Assembly (NCBI RefSeq): GCF_017562075.2
Contig: NC_054083.1
Coordinates: 53,706,442 to 53,770,441 of the forward strand
Reading direction: 5' to 3'
Length of the DNA stretch: 64,000 nt
From: Anopheles merus
Lineage: Eukaryota > Arthropoda > Insecta > Diptera > Culicidae
Translations under genes and position numbers: made by a program
In this document: positions 1-13,213 of the stretch, one piece after another
How positions within the stretch are numbered: position 1 is the stretch's first letter
Layout of the letters: the number at the start of each line of letters is the position of its first letter
Notes under the pieces: generated by a model
The model's database searches: none
What the model was told of the DNA's origin: nothing
The model's input: the letters and a program-made list of their open reading frames with translations, nothing else

Positions 1-1789
1 GGCGTATCGATAAAGCCGTGGATAATGAACTTGGTCGCCCAGTCCGGATTGAAGTGGGACTTGACGAGCGTATCCTTTGCCTCGGCCTGCAGCAGCTGCC
101 CATCGGTAGGGTTCTTCTCGGTGTACAGGATGAAGCGCGTGTTGATGACGCTGCGCGGTAGCGGAAAGACGTTGAACGGCCGGAAGATCAGATGGTACCA
201 TTCCTTGGTGATGTTCAGACAGCCCAGCTCGCCATAACATCGTGTCATATTTTCATCTACAAATGCACAAAGTAAAAGCACATTCAGTTAGATGGACAAT
301 GTGTGTGTGTTAGCGCCAACGGCAGCTGCACGTTTGACCTGATTCCCGGCACAATCGCATCTTTAGCTTTCAATTAGCACAGTGTGTGTGTGTGTGTCTG
401 TGTGACCTTCGCATACAGAGAAGTGCGATCAATCTATGGAATCGATTACCAGCCTCCCTCAGGCTCAGGTCTGGGAATGGAGGTGTGAAAAACGAAGGCC
501 ACCGCCATTTGCCCGACACGACACGGTGGTGTGGTGGCAGCAATGAGGAAAGCATGGCGGCAAACTGCAATCTTTGCTGATCATGCTCGGATTGCGGAGG
601 TGCACCTTCTTTGTGTTCTCAGCCTCGGTCGGTGTGGGTCGGTGGGGTTTTTTCGTCAGCGGAGACAGAAAGTGGTGGAAGCCGGTAATCGAAGCATAGC
701 GCGTTCATTACTCAACGTGTTTCATCTCCGACAATAATCGACAAAAAAAAGGCAACATTCCCATGCATAGGAATAAACTCGAAGGAAAGGTGTAAAAAAT
801 ACGCTATGCGTAACTGGGGCATTGAAGCAAGAGAGAGAAAGAGAGGGAGACCGAGGGACAGAGACCCTTACCAGCCAGTGATTTTGATTGTTTTTGCTCA
901 ACAAATGGCACATGGCACACGCACAAAGGTCTTGAGCATTTTGTTCATTAAGTTATTAGCGAGTTATGGCGATCACGATCGCGGTTCGTTTGCTGCGATC
1001 AATACGTCACATTTGGAAGGTGCTAAGCATCAACTTATCTAAAAAGTAACAAAACCCATTAAGTATCGCATTGTCCTGGTGCAGAATACTCCAACGGCAA
1101 CGGCCAAGAAAAGGCCATCGATTAGCAAAACGGTGCAGACGAACAAAGAAACAAACAAAAAAATGCTCATAATTAGCTCACTTCTTCATTCGCGAAGCTT
1201 TCGGATCTTTCCAAACGCACCGATGGCCGACTGCCGAGAGGATGTCGCCATTTGTCGGATGGAGGCACGCATTTGGAGGAACAGTATGGGTTCCCGTCGT
1301 CGCTCGACGCTCGACGAGTCGATAAAATAACGCTCGCCTTCAGTTCGGACACCCCGATGAACAGGTAGCGTGATTAAAATCTATGTCAAGAAAGCATAGA
1401 AGAACAGCTGACCTTGGGACGCGCCTCGTGTTGGACAACGCAGACACACACACACACACTAACACGCACTTTGAGAGAGAGGCTGAGGAAGCGTATGCTG
1501 CGCTGCAACAGCTGATGAAGTTGTCCCTCCGCTCTAGCCTTCTGGCCCACCAGCGAGCGAACGAACGATCGTTGTTGGCATTGAGGAAGAGTGAGGCAAA
1601 AAACCATACACCACCATCGTACTGTGGCGCGATTAGGCGCGAGGTAGTCGGATACTTACATGGCAGCCAGGGAAGGTTGATGTTGTCCATCCGAGCCCAG
1701 CTAAGCGCATCCAGGGGACCTGCCAGGCCGGGATCAACCGAGCAGATGATGCTTATAGCTAATAATGATGAAGCTAGAAAGCTCAACAT
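1..1789 (-). CDS. Secreted pancreatic-type lipase, N-terminal part (gene runs off the left edge)
   Basis: Two coding exons are visible on the minus strand: 1789-1660 (43 codons plus 1 nt) and 256-1, continuing beyond the window. The donor after 1660 reads GTAAGT, the acceptor before 256 reads TTTGTAG, and joining them keeps frame. The first ~23 residues form a signal peptide (hydrophobic run LASSLLAISIICS). The mature start contains CYGELGCLNITKEWYH, NTRFILYTEKNP and KFIIHGFIDT. These match the N-terminal Cys-rich turn and the first strands of the pancreatic lipase alpha/beta-hydrolase family (triacylglycerol or phospholipid hydrolysis, extracellular). The catalytic Ser-Asp-His lie outside the window, so activity cannot be judged; many insect members are catalytically dead. 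One N-glycosylation sequon (NIT) is visible. A pyrimidine-rich tract ending CAG (1807-1803) sits 13 nt upstream of the ATG, so a further 5' UTR exon is expected to the right. Confidence 0.9.
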
Positions 1790-1802
1790 CGTTTTGGTGG
1801 GT

Positions 1803-4800
1803 CTGCAAAGAGGGAGAGAAAAGACAATAATGTGACACCCATTAGTGACAATTTAACCGTCGCGAGAAGACCAAGAAGAAGGTGGATGGGTGGGTGATGA
1901 TAACTACTTAATGGCCTACGACATTATGACACACACACACGCACATAAACGTACTTCCTCGCATTGTCGTGCGTGTACTAGGCGCACAAATTAGATGGAC
2001 GTCAAATTAAACTGTCGACTTTGGAACGAGGAGCTAACAGCAGCAGCAATGACGCACCCGGCCCGAAACGAAATAAAGAAACCCCCTTCCATCCTGCACT
2101 CTCCTCACTCTGCCCCCCTTTCTACCCCGTTTGCCAGAATGTCACGAAAAAGGGAAGCAAACGACGGTGCGACAGGCGCGCAATCATTAATAATCATGCT
2201 GCACCGTTGCGCGCTGCCGATGACGGCGCACAAAGGGAGGATCCCCCGTATTGAGCAACGAGCGAAGCGACGAACCCATGCCAACTCTGGCCAGTTGAAT
2301 GTTCGTATCGTATCGGCGTATCAAGCCAGCTATCGGCTCTCGTCAGGTTTCGTTCATCGCACGCCGCGTCGATCATGGAAGTGATCGTTGATCGATACAG
2401 ACGCACACACTGATGCTTACGATGGCAACGGGGCGGTGAGGTGAGGTGTCGACAGTTTACAGGCTTCAAATATTTGGAAAGGTCGACCGGTTCTTCAACC
2501 AGCATCACCCCGACCCGTCCACGGAACGGAGGGTGTGCGCAAGATCGCAGTATTTTCGGTAAACATTCTTACATCTTCGGAGAAGCTGTCTGTCGAACCT
2601 GCTAGATGAAATGTGACCTGTCGACGTGTTTGCGGCTTAAACGAAACAACGAAAACAACTATTTATTGAGTTTTGCTTTTCAAAAATGCGCATTACCTCC
2701 CCATCGTTCTTCCCCGACAGAGGGAATGGATCGTGTATAGAATTAGTCGATGATTTAATAAGCATCGTGTACGCGAACAATTGAGGCACTCATTTTGCAA
2801 TCGTTGTCACCGCGTCAGCCCTGTACCACGTACAGGCTCAAATCATTCATTAAGCGGATTGAGAAATCCACTGTCAGCAAGCGGTTATGTACCCCGGCTT
2901 GTGCATTCACCGTTTGGTGGAACAACCGGGGAATGAAGCGGGCTGGCCAACGTCAATTTAATGAACGATTGAATGAAGCATCCGATGACGATGCATTTAC
3001 AATTCCCGGTGCTCAACGGTGGACCCTGCTGGAGCTGGTGGACCGATCGAGAGAGAGAGCACCGAGAGCAGGCAAAGAAAGGGAAAATCAACATTAAACA
3101 CCGTACATAAAACACAGAGTGAGTGAGAGAGAGAGGGAGAGATTCAATCGCGCTGCTTCAAAGCGGGCCACGTCTGAGAAAGTAAAAATCAAGTTGCAAT
3201 TTAAGCGAGTTGATTGCGCGATTGACCACCGATCCCGATCTCTGACTCCTCAGCTCCTCGTACCTCTCGTACCGTTGGTGTATAAAAGAAAGTCAACCCC
3301 AGTGCGAGCAACGAGAGCTGGGAGCAATGTTGGAGCTACACAAAAAAAAAAGATCACTACGATGCATCGCCATAAGAGGGCGGTGACGGTTGATTTGCAA
3401 TTAAATAATACCTCTAATGCTCCTCGCCGCACGACGGCCAGTCCTCCTGGTCGGTTCCGACGCCGTGCCCGAATGCGGAAAACATTCCGGACGGGTGGAA
3501 TGATTGCTAAATTAATTAAATTTCGACTAGTTCGATCGATTGGACTGCGCGCGCGGAGGAGTTGACCACTATCCGGCGTTAGCGCATTGTGTGAGTGTGA
3601 ACGACGGGCGACGGGCGACGGGCTACAATAGAAAGCTACACCCCAAAAAGCAACGGTGTGGTGCGGTATAATTAAACGCACAGCAAAACATGTGCCATAA
3701 TTTATTGCACTGCCTACGAATGCAGTTGGCACCCGCACGTCGCCACCGTTTGACAAGAATGATGATTTTATGGAAGTGTGTCAAACAGATGCGATCACCA
3801 GCGCACATACGCAGCTGTGTTTGGCGCCTCCACCTCCACCGCAAACAAAAGACTTGCGCGAGTGGGCTATGCGTAGTAGGCGACGAACCTGACTGCTGCT
3901 GCAAGAACTTTCATGTCGCGCGTGCGTCGTGTGTGACAAAAGGCAACAAGGTGAGATATGCATCAATGGGGAGCAAAAAGTGAGCCCTCCTTCTGTTCTA
4001 CAGCACGGTGTAATATTGGAGTATTTACATTAAACTACGTTTCTAGTTTGAATAAATTGCCCATTGTGGTTGCCTCATCGTAAGGCGCTGCCCTGTTGTT
4101 GCTGCTGCTGCTGCTGCCGCTGCTGAGATGTTGCAACTTGCAAGCATAGAAAGAAACACCTTCATTTTCGCGTGCTCACAAAACAAAACAAATGTAGCCC
4201 GTATTGAACCAAGAGCGTTTGGGGCCGGCTGAGCGAGCACGCGACCAGCCGTCGACACGGTGCGCCAAAAGGTGAAAAATAAATCGGAGCAAATTGCCGC
4301 GACCGAGGACTGGCCGGGCACGGGGTGTGTGAATGTGAGAGAGAGCGCGCGCGCGCACCCGTTTAGGTGTGGATTATATCATCCCGGTGTGCGCAGCCAG
4401 GCCAGGCCAGGCTAGACCAGGCCAGGCAGCAGCCGGCCAGCAGAAGCAGGTTAAAGTGCGGTCGAGCCGCTCGAAATGCCGCCGGCAGGCAGTCAAGCGC
4501 AAGCAGAAGGGTATGCGTTACAGCCCCGGTACACGTATGTTACCGCCACGGATTGACACAGTTTGTGTCCCACCGACCTACTACTGTTGCCTTTGAACTG
4601 CATTTGATGGAAAGCTCGCTGAACTGAGACGCCCTGACAGTAGTGTGCACTCGGTGGTACCGCCGTGGCAGTGTTTCATCTCTATCGATCCGTTGTTTTT
4701 TCATAATCGAACTCAACTCCTGCATTACCTTGAAAAGGAGTAAGAAACACGAAAGAGCGTTCAATAACGTACAAGCTACTCCCAACACCAAGATCTGGTG

Positions 4801-7800
4801 CAGATGATCTGGAGGAAAAGGACGGCATAATGAATGTCGCTTTTTTTCGGCACTTACGAAACGCACTTACTTTGCACATCGGCTGTGTATGGCCCTGAAC
4901 ATTTCCTCTTCTTAGCGTCACGCAAATGCCGGTGTTTATTTTGGCTGAAGCTATTGCTTCTGCTGATTGCATGTCAAAAATTGCCAGTGCGTTGCAGCAA
5001 GACGTGCAACGCTCTGTTGCAACACAGTCGTCAACTAATGTTCACGCTCACACCGTAGCCTTTGCTCATTAGGCTGGCCGGAGACATCCCAAACTATCCT
5101 ATTAACTCACTTCTTCCTCATACTCATTGATCGGCAGGATCAATAATAATGACCCTCGGCACCCATCACAGCGGGGAAGGAAACGAGTTTGTGGCCACTT
5201 CCTTCCTGCTTAAATGTCCGTCACCGACATCGGCCAATCTTCCGTTTCCTGTCATTAGGAGGGTGCCGTACAAAGTCGTTCCCGATGTCGTTCCCGTGCT
5301 TCCCGCTCACACACAATCGCCCTGGACCGATCACCCTGTACTCACACACACACATACATACACAAGGCATGGCACGAAGATGATGAATACCCCCGGTATT
5401 CCACATGCACAACCCGCTCCGCTCGGAGTAATGATCAATGAAGGAACGCACGCGGTACGCCAGTTAGCACACACTGTAGCGAGCATCGCAGGCAACTCGT
5501 CCAAAAGACTCGTTTTCAATTCGATCCGCGTCCCGTCGACCAGTTTTGTGACGATCGTATCGTACCGAAAAGCTTCGAGAAGTAACGATCATCGCTACGG
5601 TACGATGTGGCTGTGTTTGCGTTCCATTGAAGGCATTCTAAAATGGGTGTTTTTTTTGGTCGTGTGAGGACGGCGAACGCTGACTTGTACATGAAATATG
5701 TTGCTCGTGGTCCGCAAAAATGGGTCGAGTTTTCAAAAAAAAAAAACCGAAACGGCTGCTCCCACCTTTTCACGCAGAAGCCCTCTTTACTTATCGTATT
5801 TGCTTACGTTCGAGTGCAATTCTTCTTCGACGCACATTCGCCAATGATCGTCGATCGCTAAGTACCTCGTCGTTCACCTCACAAAACGTAAACAAACGTT
5901 GCGTAATGATTTGCTCGGTAATCCTCTTCGCTCTTCGCGTTGCCCGTTTGCGCTAATATATCTGCCGTGTCATGAAACCCCTCCTCGTGATCATCAACCA
6001 CCCCTTTCGAACAAGCCCTGTCAGTAAAACGAAAGTGAAACTAAAAATCGATCGCATCGATCGCGGCGATCTCCTGGCCGATCCTTTAATTATCGCAGCT
6101 AATACTTACGTTTAAGAAATAATGCATCAAATCTGCAGGCTCTCACTAGTTGCAGTGAGTTTGTGCGAAAGCCTGCCTGCCACAGTAGATCAGTAGAACT
6201 GCGCGGTTCGGGTTTGACGTGCGGCGGGATTAAATGCTGCCCCAGGGACCGTCTGCAGGGTTTGCTCTGCCCACAGGGAAGCTACACACATGCGTTTTTG
6301 AAAGGGGAAAAGAAAAGACAGAGAGATATAAGTTATACCCCTCCAACGATAGCGATGCACACAGAAACAGCACAACACACACACACACACACACAAACAA
6401 CACACACATGCACACAAACACACACTTGCAGTGAAATTTCACCGCCGACGGGGAAAATTAGACAGACGTTATGTAGCCACCACCAATCGCAGTAGGCCTC
6501 TCGGTAACCTCGGGAGCAATTCATCGTACGAGGTCGCATTTAAAATCGCACACACTGAACCTGTGGGAGGCCGGGGGTCATAGCGTCGGGTGCATCTCTG
6601 ACTACGAAACAGAGCAATTGGAATAAGGCACCACGCGAGCGAGAGAAGTTGGTGTTTCGAAATGTGCGTTTGTGTTTGGCTTGGCCGATGCACTCGTTTT
6701 GTTGTTGTGGTTGTTGTTCGAATCGGTTTTTCCTTCTTTGCTTGCTTAGTAATACTACTTCGCTTCTCGCAACCTTTCCAATATCATGCCAAACACACTC
6801 GTAGCGCAATGTTCGGCTTCACTGGTGCAGTAAGGTGGTGTGAGTGGCGGAGTGAGCGTTTCCTTGTCCCGTCCTTCTTTAGACCGAGAAGCTTCACGAC
6901 GTTTGAAAGTATGCGCGCACCGATCAACCGTCCGTGGGATATCCTTTTCCTTCAAGGCCTCCTTTAACCGCACGCCGTGTTGTCACACCGTTCACTGTAG
7001 CTTAACACCGAGTATAAAACTGTGTAAGTGTGTGTCTACCTGTGGCTGGGTATGCGTCTGTTTTGATATATTGAATAACAACCCTTCCTGTTCGTGTGCT
7101 GTTGCAAAAGGCGGGCCTGCGAGTATCACATCAGTTCGTTTCCGTATTTTAATATAATTCAGCTACATCACACCCGAGAACCTTTTCCCTGTCTACCTTT
7201 GCTGTGTAGTATTTTATCTGTAACACTCGTTATTATGCGTTATTTAAAGTGCACTTCCTCCTTCACACAAAACCACGTACACACATACTCGCACACATTC
7301 ACACTCACAGAAATACGCGTGATCTACTTTGTGGAATGCAATTGCAATCGGAAAAAAGCGCAACCAAACTCACTCTCTCACTACGACGAGGTTGGACGAG
7401 GCGGAAAAGCTGTGTTGTGGAGGGGGGCGGTGTGTGTTTTGCGCCCAGCGCGTAAAGCTTCTACGACGTTTGCACACTTTCACTGTCTGTGGTTGAATGA
7501 GACACCCGGGGTGGATTCTCCCGAACGTCATATAAAATGTTTAACCCCTTCCAGTGCGCCTTCGTGCTCTCGCCGCTCGGGGTGAGCAAGCAGCGGGTTG
7601 AGCGTGCGGACTGTGGCGTGAGAAAATGAGAAGCTTCGAGAGAGCATGACAGAGAGAGAGAGAGAGTGAGAGAGAGGGAGCCAATGAGAGAGTTAACCCT
7701 TCAGGTATGGGCACTGTAGTATAACTGCGCACTGCTTGCTCCAGTCAAACGAAAATTAAAGCAATTTTTGAAAATGGATGTGTTTGTTAATGCATAGCCC

Positions 7801-9950
7801 AGGAAGATTGCTTGGAGGGTGCATCCGAATGTATTAAACAACGAAACACCGATTAAGATTCAAAAGCTAATAACAAATCGTTTTAATCTGTGTCCCAATG
7901 GCTGCTTATTGGCCAACGCCATCGGCAGCGCAAGATGCACCAGCACCAGCACCAGTTCCGCCTGTGGTGGCATGGCGGTGGTGGTCGGCAGTACACACGC
8001 CGAGGGGGCTCGTCCTTTTGGAAGTGGATGCTCATTTTACTTGCTAATATGCGACCGCGCGCGATTGTTGTTGTGGATGTTGCGATCTCGCACACCCCGA
8101 GCCGGCGGCATCGCTTACAAATGTCACATTGTGTGTGTTGGAATTTGGAAAGACGTTCAAAGCCAACGACTTTGATCGGGCACCGCGCGGCACCGGCGGC
8201 CTTCATGGCCTTGATTTCCAGTATCTGGTTTGGTGCTTTTGGATTGGATGGGCTGCTTCGATCACAGCCGGTGTTCTTCGGTGTGAAATGGAAGAAAATA
8301 CGCATGCCTTCTACGTTGCTAAGGAAACCGAAACAAAGTGCATAGGAGAGAAAGAGAGTGCGAGAGCGAGAGAGTCCTTAGTTATGTCTGGTTACTTCAG
8401 GTCAATTGTTAGAATTAGAAAGGTTACATCAATACCGTGTGGCGGTAACCTTACACCTCGCTGATCAACAGTCCGAGCTTGGCATTTGATGGCACCAACT
8501 GCGCCTCGTGTCAATCTGTTTGGCCTTTCGATCGAACCGAAGGCGTAGAAGGTTCTATCAAGCGTTTTTTGACATTGGAATGCCGCGGCATTGGAATGCT
8601 ACGGTGGCTGGCTGGCTGGCTGGCTGGCTTTCCATTCTGTAACCGGGCGTTCCCCCTTGAAAAGCTTCTCGAACATACTGATGCAGGCAGCACCCAACGG
8701 CGGACCCCAACAGGCTAATCCAGGTTAATGGCCGATTGTAATCGCTGCGAGAGTTTCACTTTTCACAAAAGATGACAACAGGGAATGACAGCGAGATGAG
8801 ATTCGTTTGCCAGACAGAAAAGAAGGAATGCGACATCCGGTGATTAATGATGCTGTGGAATGATGCAAACGGGGTATGTTTTGTCGGTGCACGGGGACAG
8901 CTACTTAACCGTCCGATGTAACGGATTGCGTTCCTTCTCACGTGGGCGAAGATTACAGCCCGCTCAATTGACTTTAAGCCCATAAAAGATGATGGAAAAC
9001 GGAACCTGCAGCATTGGGTCGGCGCGTCATGTTACAGGTTAACTGGTTCCTCCTTCCCCATTGCTGTGTAGCAGCTTCTGATTAAGGTAGACCCTCATTA
9101 TAGGGCTGTCAGAGGGTGTGCATTATTATCACGCGACAGCTCTAGGACAGCCCGGGTTCTCCTCCTTCACACCGGTCATTAAACCTTGGCCAGCGCTTTG
9201 GCAGGGTCGTACCTAATTAACACCTTCGTGCTATTTCCGTGGTCGTCGCGGCCATTCGCCATGCGGCACATACTTTCTGCCAGTGGCCCAAAACCCCGTT
9301 CTAACGAGACACCACCGAATCATGGTGATCGGATGCCTCGAAAAATTCCGTCTTGCTTGCAATCGGCAACCTCCATGCCCAATGCAATGGCGCAACAATG
9401 GTAAACGTTTGGGAGGATCTTTCCAGAAGGAAAAATCGACCCTAACCGAATCGACGCCTGGTGGTGCGCCTTTTAAGAGTGGATTTCACGACAGCAAGTG
9501 CCCATTACCGTCGAGCAGCTTCTCCGCCCGCCGACAAGAACCGACACGAGGCGAACGGCGTGAAAGAAAACACGTTTACCAAAGGCCCGTCGAGAGTGGC
9601 CGAACGTATGTGTATGCCCGCGGAATTGCGCAGATCGCCAACGCTCTCCCAGCTCCCGTCCCCCCTTCTCATGGGCTCCACACGTGGGTCATCGATGTGG
9701 AAGCTTCGATGCACTTCGAACTTGGGGCGTGTTGTTGTTGTTGTTGTTGTTGATGCTTGTGAGTGTGTGTGTGAGTGGATACTTAAATTCCGTTCGACCG
9801 TGGTATCATTTCATCACAATCACCAGCGCTCGGCACCAATACACCAACCAACCAGCGCGGCCAGCGGGCGCGTCGAGAACGTAAACCCCAACACTTTGGC
9901 ACCCCGCCATAACAACCCTTCGCCCCGAGCACGTGCGTGCATAAGTGGTA
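1803..9950. other. Gene-free stretch upstream of the lipase (5' UTR intron and/or intergenic)
   Basis: I found no exon chain, RNA gene or recognisable protein here. The stretch holds scattered CA/GT tracts (around 1441-1460, 6374-6394), GA/CT-rich runs (829-850, 7651-7678), a GGCT tetranucleotide run (about 8605-8628) and interrupted AGGCC copies near 4396-4430. Because the lipase ATG exon is preceded by a splice acceptor, part of this DNA is probably a lipase 5' intron. A plus-strand TATAAAAG at 3281-3288 and a TATAAA at 7013-7018 lack a well-placed initiator and were not called promoters. Confidence 0.6.
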
Positions 9951-9963
9951 AAGATCGGCACCA

Positions 9964-9993
9964 TATAAGCGCGGCCGCGGTGTCCGGTTCAGT
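9964..9993 (+). promoter_or_regulatory. Candidate TATA plus initiator core promoter
   Basis: TATAAG at 9964-9969 is followed by the arthropod initiator TCAGT at 9989-9993, which would put the transcription start A at 9991, 27 nt downstream of the first T. The spacing is within the usual range, slightly short. No long ORF follows: the first ATG (10035) opens only a 10-codon ORF. If real, this drives a non-coding RNA or a 5' exon spliced to a distant exon. Chance occurrence is possible. Confidence 0.35.
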
Positions 9994-12625
9994 TGTGTGC
10001 TGGAAAGCACCGTCCGCCCAAATATAAGCGTAAATATGCGGCTCGCGTCTAACGAAGCTGACGATTGAGCAAGAACCAGAAGCGGTTTTCAAGTTTGAGC
10101 AGTAAAAAAAACACACACACACACACACAGTCATACTCACTACTTTACCACCATCGATGCTTCCACGATATTATTGTACGAGCCTTTCCGTGCAGGACAG
10201 ACGATAAGCAATTTTTCGAGCCGTGTGTGACGAAATCCGCGCCATCATAGCAAAGCGTGCGAGCGCACCCTCCCTTCACGATCAAAGCACGCGGGGTGGT
10301 GTCGCGCACGGCTGGCGCTGGCGCTGGCGCTGCACACTGCGATGAATCTTCCTTCCCAGCGTCACAGCAAAGCTTCTCGGCGCTAGAGATCTAAACGACG
10401 ACAGCGCAAGCGACGAACCCCTCCGCTGCTCCGGCGACAAACGATCAAAGTACCCCGTGCGTCATGCCCTAGTCGCGCTGCGCGCAAACGTAAACCGTTA
10501 TCGTGTGCCATTCCGATGAAAATGACTTGCGCAATGATTGTGGAGACGTTGGCGCGCTAAATGCGCGATGATCGTGATGCTTCTGCTGCTTCTGTACGCT
10601 GTGTGTGGGGAGTTTTGGACAAGGATCTCCCGTTTTACCGCGAGCGTCTAGCCACCGACAAGGGGTTTCCCTTGTGCACGTAGTAGCTCCGTATTACGAG
10701 CCTCGTTTTCGGAGGCCAAAACCAAGAGACAGTACAAAATATATAACATGAACGGACGGTGGGGGTTGATGCAGGGCGATGCAGATGGCGTCACTTCCTT
10801 GTTATTGTCTTTGTGTCGGCCAGGCACGAGGCACGAGGTGTTCTGCGGTCGTTTGATCGTGGCTTTGGCGATTATGTCGCTTGATGGTGACATCTAGCCA
10901 CGTAAGTCCCTTGCGCTGTGGACGTAAATTCGCTTTCAAACGAGACCGTTAGATCGATAAGATTGGCAGATTACAACCATTGGGATCGATCTTGGTGAAC
11001 AGCATTAACAGCCGACCATAACGATAACAACAATTGCAAATCGATGAATGATAAAATATGCTCCATACAATTCCCCATCAAGTGTATGAGGTCTGTCCTC
11101 AATCTCCTCTTTGTGGCTTTGTGCGCGACATTCGAATCCGAAGCAATTGATCCCAACGCAGGCGACACAGATCGTGTTTCACCTGCCGCCACCGGGACGT
11201 TAGGTCAGATTCCAATACCCGGGACACTCACTGATGCCAAAGTTCGAACGTACACAGAAAGTGGACGTACATGGACGGACCGCGTAACGAAACTGCACCC
11301 AAGGAGTCCCGACACTGCTCCCGATCGCGCAGTTTTGCGTCCTAGTTTAGCCATTAAAGGACAGGTTGGGCCCCTCCCTCCTCGAACCCTGCAGAAGCGG
11401 GATAATGGGGAAGGAGAATATTTAGATCAAAAGGCGCGCTGGTGTAGTACGCCCGGGTCCGCAAGTGTGGCGCAAAAGTGTGTCGTGCGCAGTCGTTATG
11501 TAAAATGCTTTTCAGACCCGCGCAACCCTTCCCATCGATCTGCGCCGTGGCCACCGTTGCACGGGTGTTGGGTTTTGGCCGCGAGACACTCTAATCTCTA
11601 TGTTTTATTACGATTTCACTTCCTCGTTCGCATGCCGATTTATCTTTCCTGCTTGCTCGCGCATGGCTTGCGGCACACGTTTGCGCCGGCCCGCGTGGGG
11701 GAGGGTACAGGCGGATCGAGGGTCGGGCCATTCAGCTGGCGTCTACTAACTTAAGTCTGGCTGTGTACGCCATGCACACACGCGTTCGCGCCCACCCGCC
11801 CAATACACTTTCCATCGAGGTCAGACCCGGTTGATGGAAAGCCCGGCTAAATGTTTCCACGCGCCATTCCGCCTGGCGGTGGGCAGTGCCTTTTTTGTTG
11901 GCCTCGGTTCTATTTCTACCGCTACCCTTGTATTGTTGCCAGTCTGTTTTTGCTTCTTCTACATCGTATGCCTTTATTGCAGCCGTGTGCATAGCCGCTC
12001 TCTTTCCTTATAGTGGCGATCGCAATTAGAGTGCTTTCTTTATTTCAATGCAACGAAACGCAAGGAAACGGAATCGAGAGCAGAATTAACAGACGGGTGA
12101 AAAGGGGTGAAGGGTGGAAGGGTGGCAGCTCTGTGCCAATAGAAGGTGGAGAAATCCTGCCCGCGAGAATGTCGGCAACATCTTCCACGTTGCCCAAGAA
12201 CTTCTCAATCGTGTCGACGCGGGCTGTTTTTTTTTTTACCAAAACGCTTCCAGCACCTTCTTCTGGAATGCGTCGTTGCGGGAACAACACGTCTTGGGAA
12301 TAATTTAATTTTAAAACCCGAAAGGTTAGAATATTTGATCAGTTGCACCATCTCCGACCGGTTCTATCTGCGCGCCCCGTGGTGTTTTGTTGCTTCGAAA
12401 AGGAACAGGGAAAAACACGCTTTTTATGTCGCTTGCGGAAACATAAACCACCAGCGTCATCGGCGTCATCGGCTAATGACGGCGTGTGGATTTCAAGTAT
12501 CCCGCTGATCATCTGTCCCCGACACCCTCACTCCACTCCTCTGCTAATGGAGAGCCTTTGCATCGAAAGGATAGAAATGAGGTGACGGAAGACCAAGACC
12601 GGCCATCTCACACAACACATTAGGC

Positions 12626-12640
12626 GGGGGGGGGGGGGGG
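12626..12640. repeat. Poly-G run, 15 nt
   Basis: An uninterrupted run of 15 G residues in intergenic DNA. Similar runs occur at 21773, 23086 and 55299, and as C at 23436 and 24792. Confidence 0.95.
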
Positions 12641-13172
12641 ACTGTCTCAGTGTGCACCTTCGTTTCGATGATGCAATTATGAGATTATACTATAAGAACT
12701 TTACTCTGTCCCTCATTTAGTGCTGCTAAGCACTACGCGCGTCGTCTACTCATTTAGCGGGTGAACTTGAGCTGAACCCCGGCTGAAGGTCGTACACATA
12801 GTAGGCCGGCAGCGTGCACAAATGAGCGCATGAGGCGGGAGCGTATACGCAGCCGTTCTAGAGATCAACGCGCAAATGCAAACGCAACGCGGGGGTAGGC
12901 GGGAAAGCCTCGACAGCGAGTGCGCACGACTTTAGTGCGGTCGAGTTAGGTATTCTCGGCTACCTTCACTTCAATCTCTGTTGGTGGACCTCAATCTCGC
13001 TCGATGGAGGGTTGTGGGGTCAGGTTAATTGGCGCTATTTCCTCCCCACCCAGTTAATTCTTGCCGCAAAGTTTTCATTTCATTGCTCACTTTTTTGAGT
13101 AGCGCTTCTCTTCTTGCCATTTGCCACAAATCCCACAAATCCCATTAGGGGTGACTTTCAATCTCGAAATGG

Positions 13173-13173
<1 letters not shown>

Positions 13174-13211
<38 letters not shown>
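13174..13211. repeat. (CA)n microsatellite
   Basis: Perfect AC/CA dinucleotide tract of about 38 bp. A second CA tract follows at about 13379-13398. Confidence 0.95.

Positions 13212-13213
<2 letters not shown>

Noticed and set aside
9461..10027. 188-codon plus-strand open frame
   Set aside because: It crosses a GTT repeat and the candidate promoter at 9964 and lacks any family resemblance.
11044..11754. 236-codon plus-strand open frame starting with a signal-like hydrophobic stretch
   Set aside because: After the first ~35 residues the composition is that of random intergenic DNA, with no domain and no supporting signals. A spliced small gene using only the start cannot be excluded.
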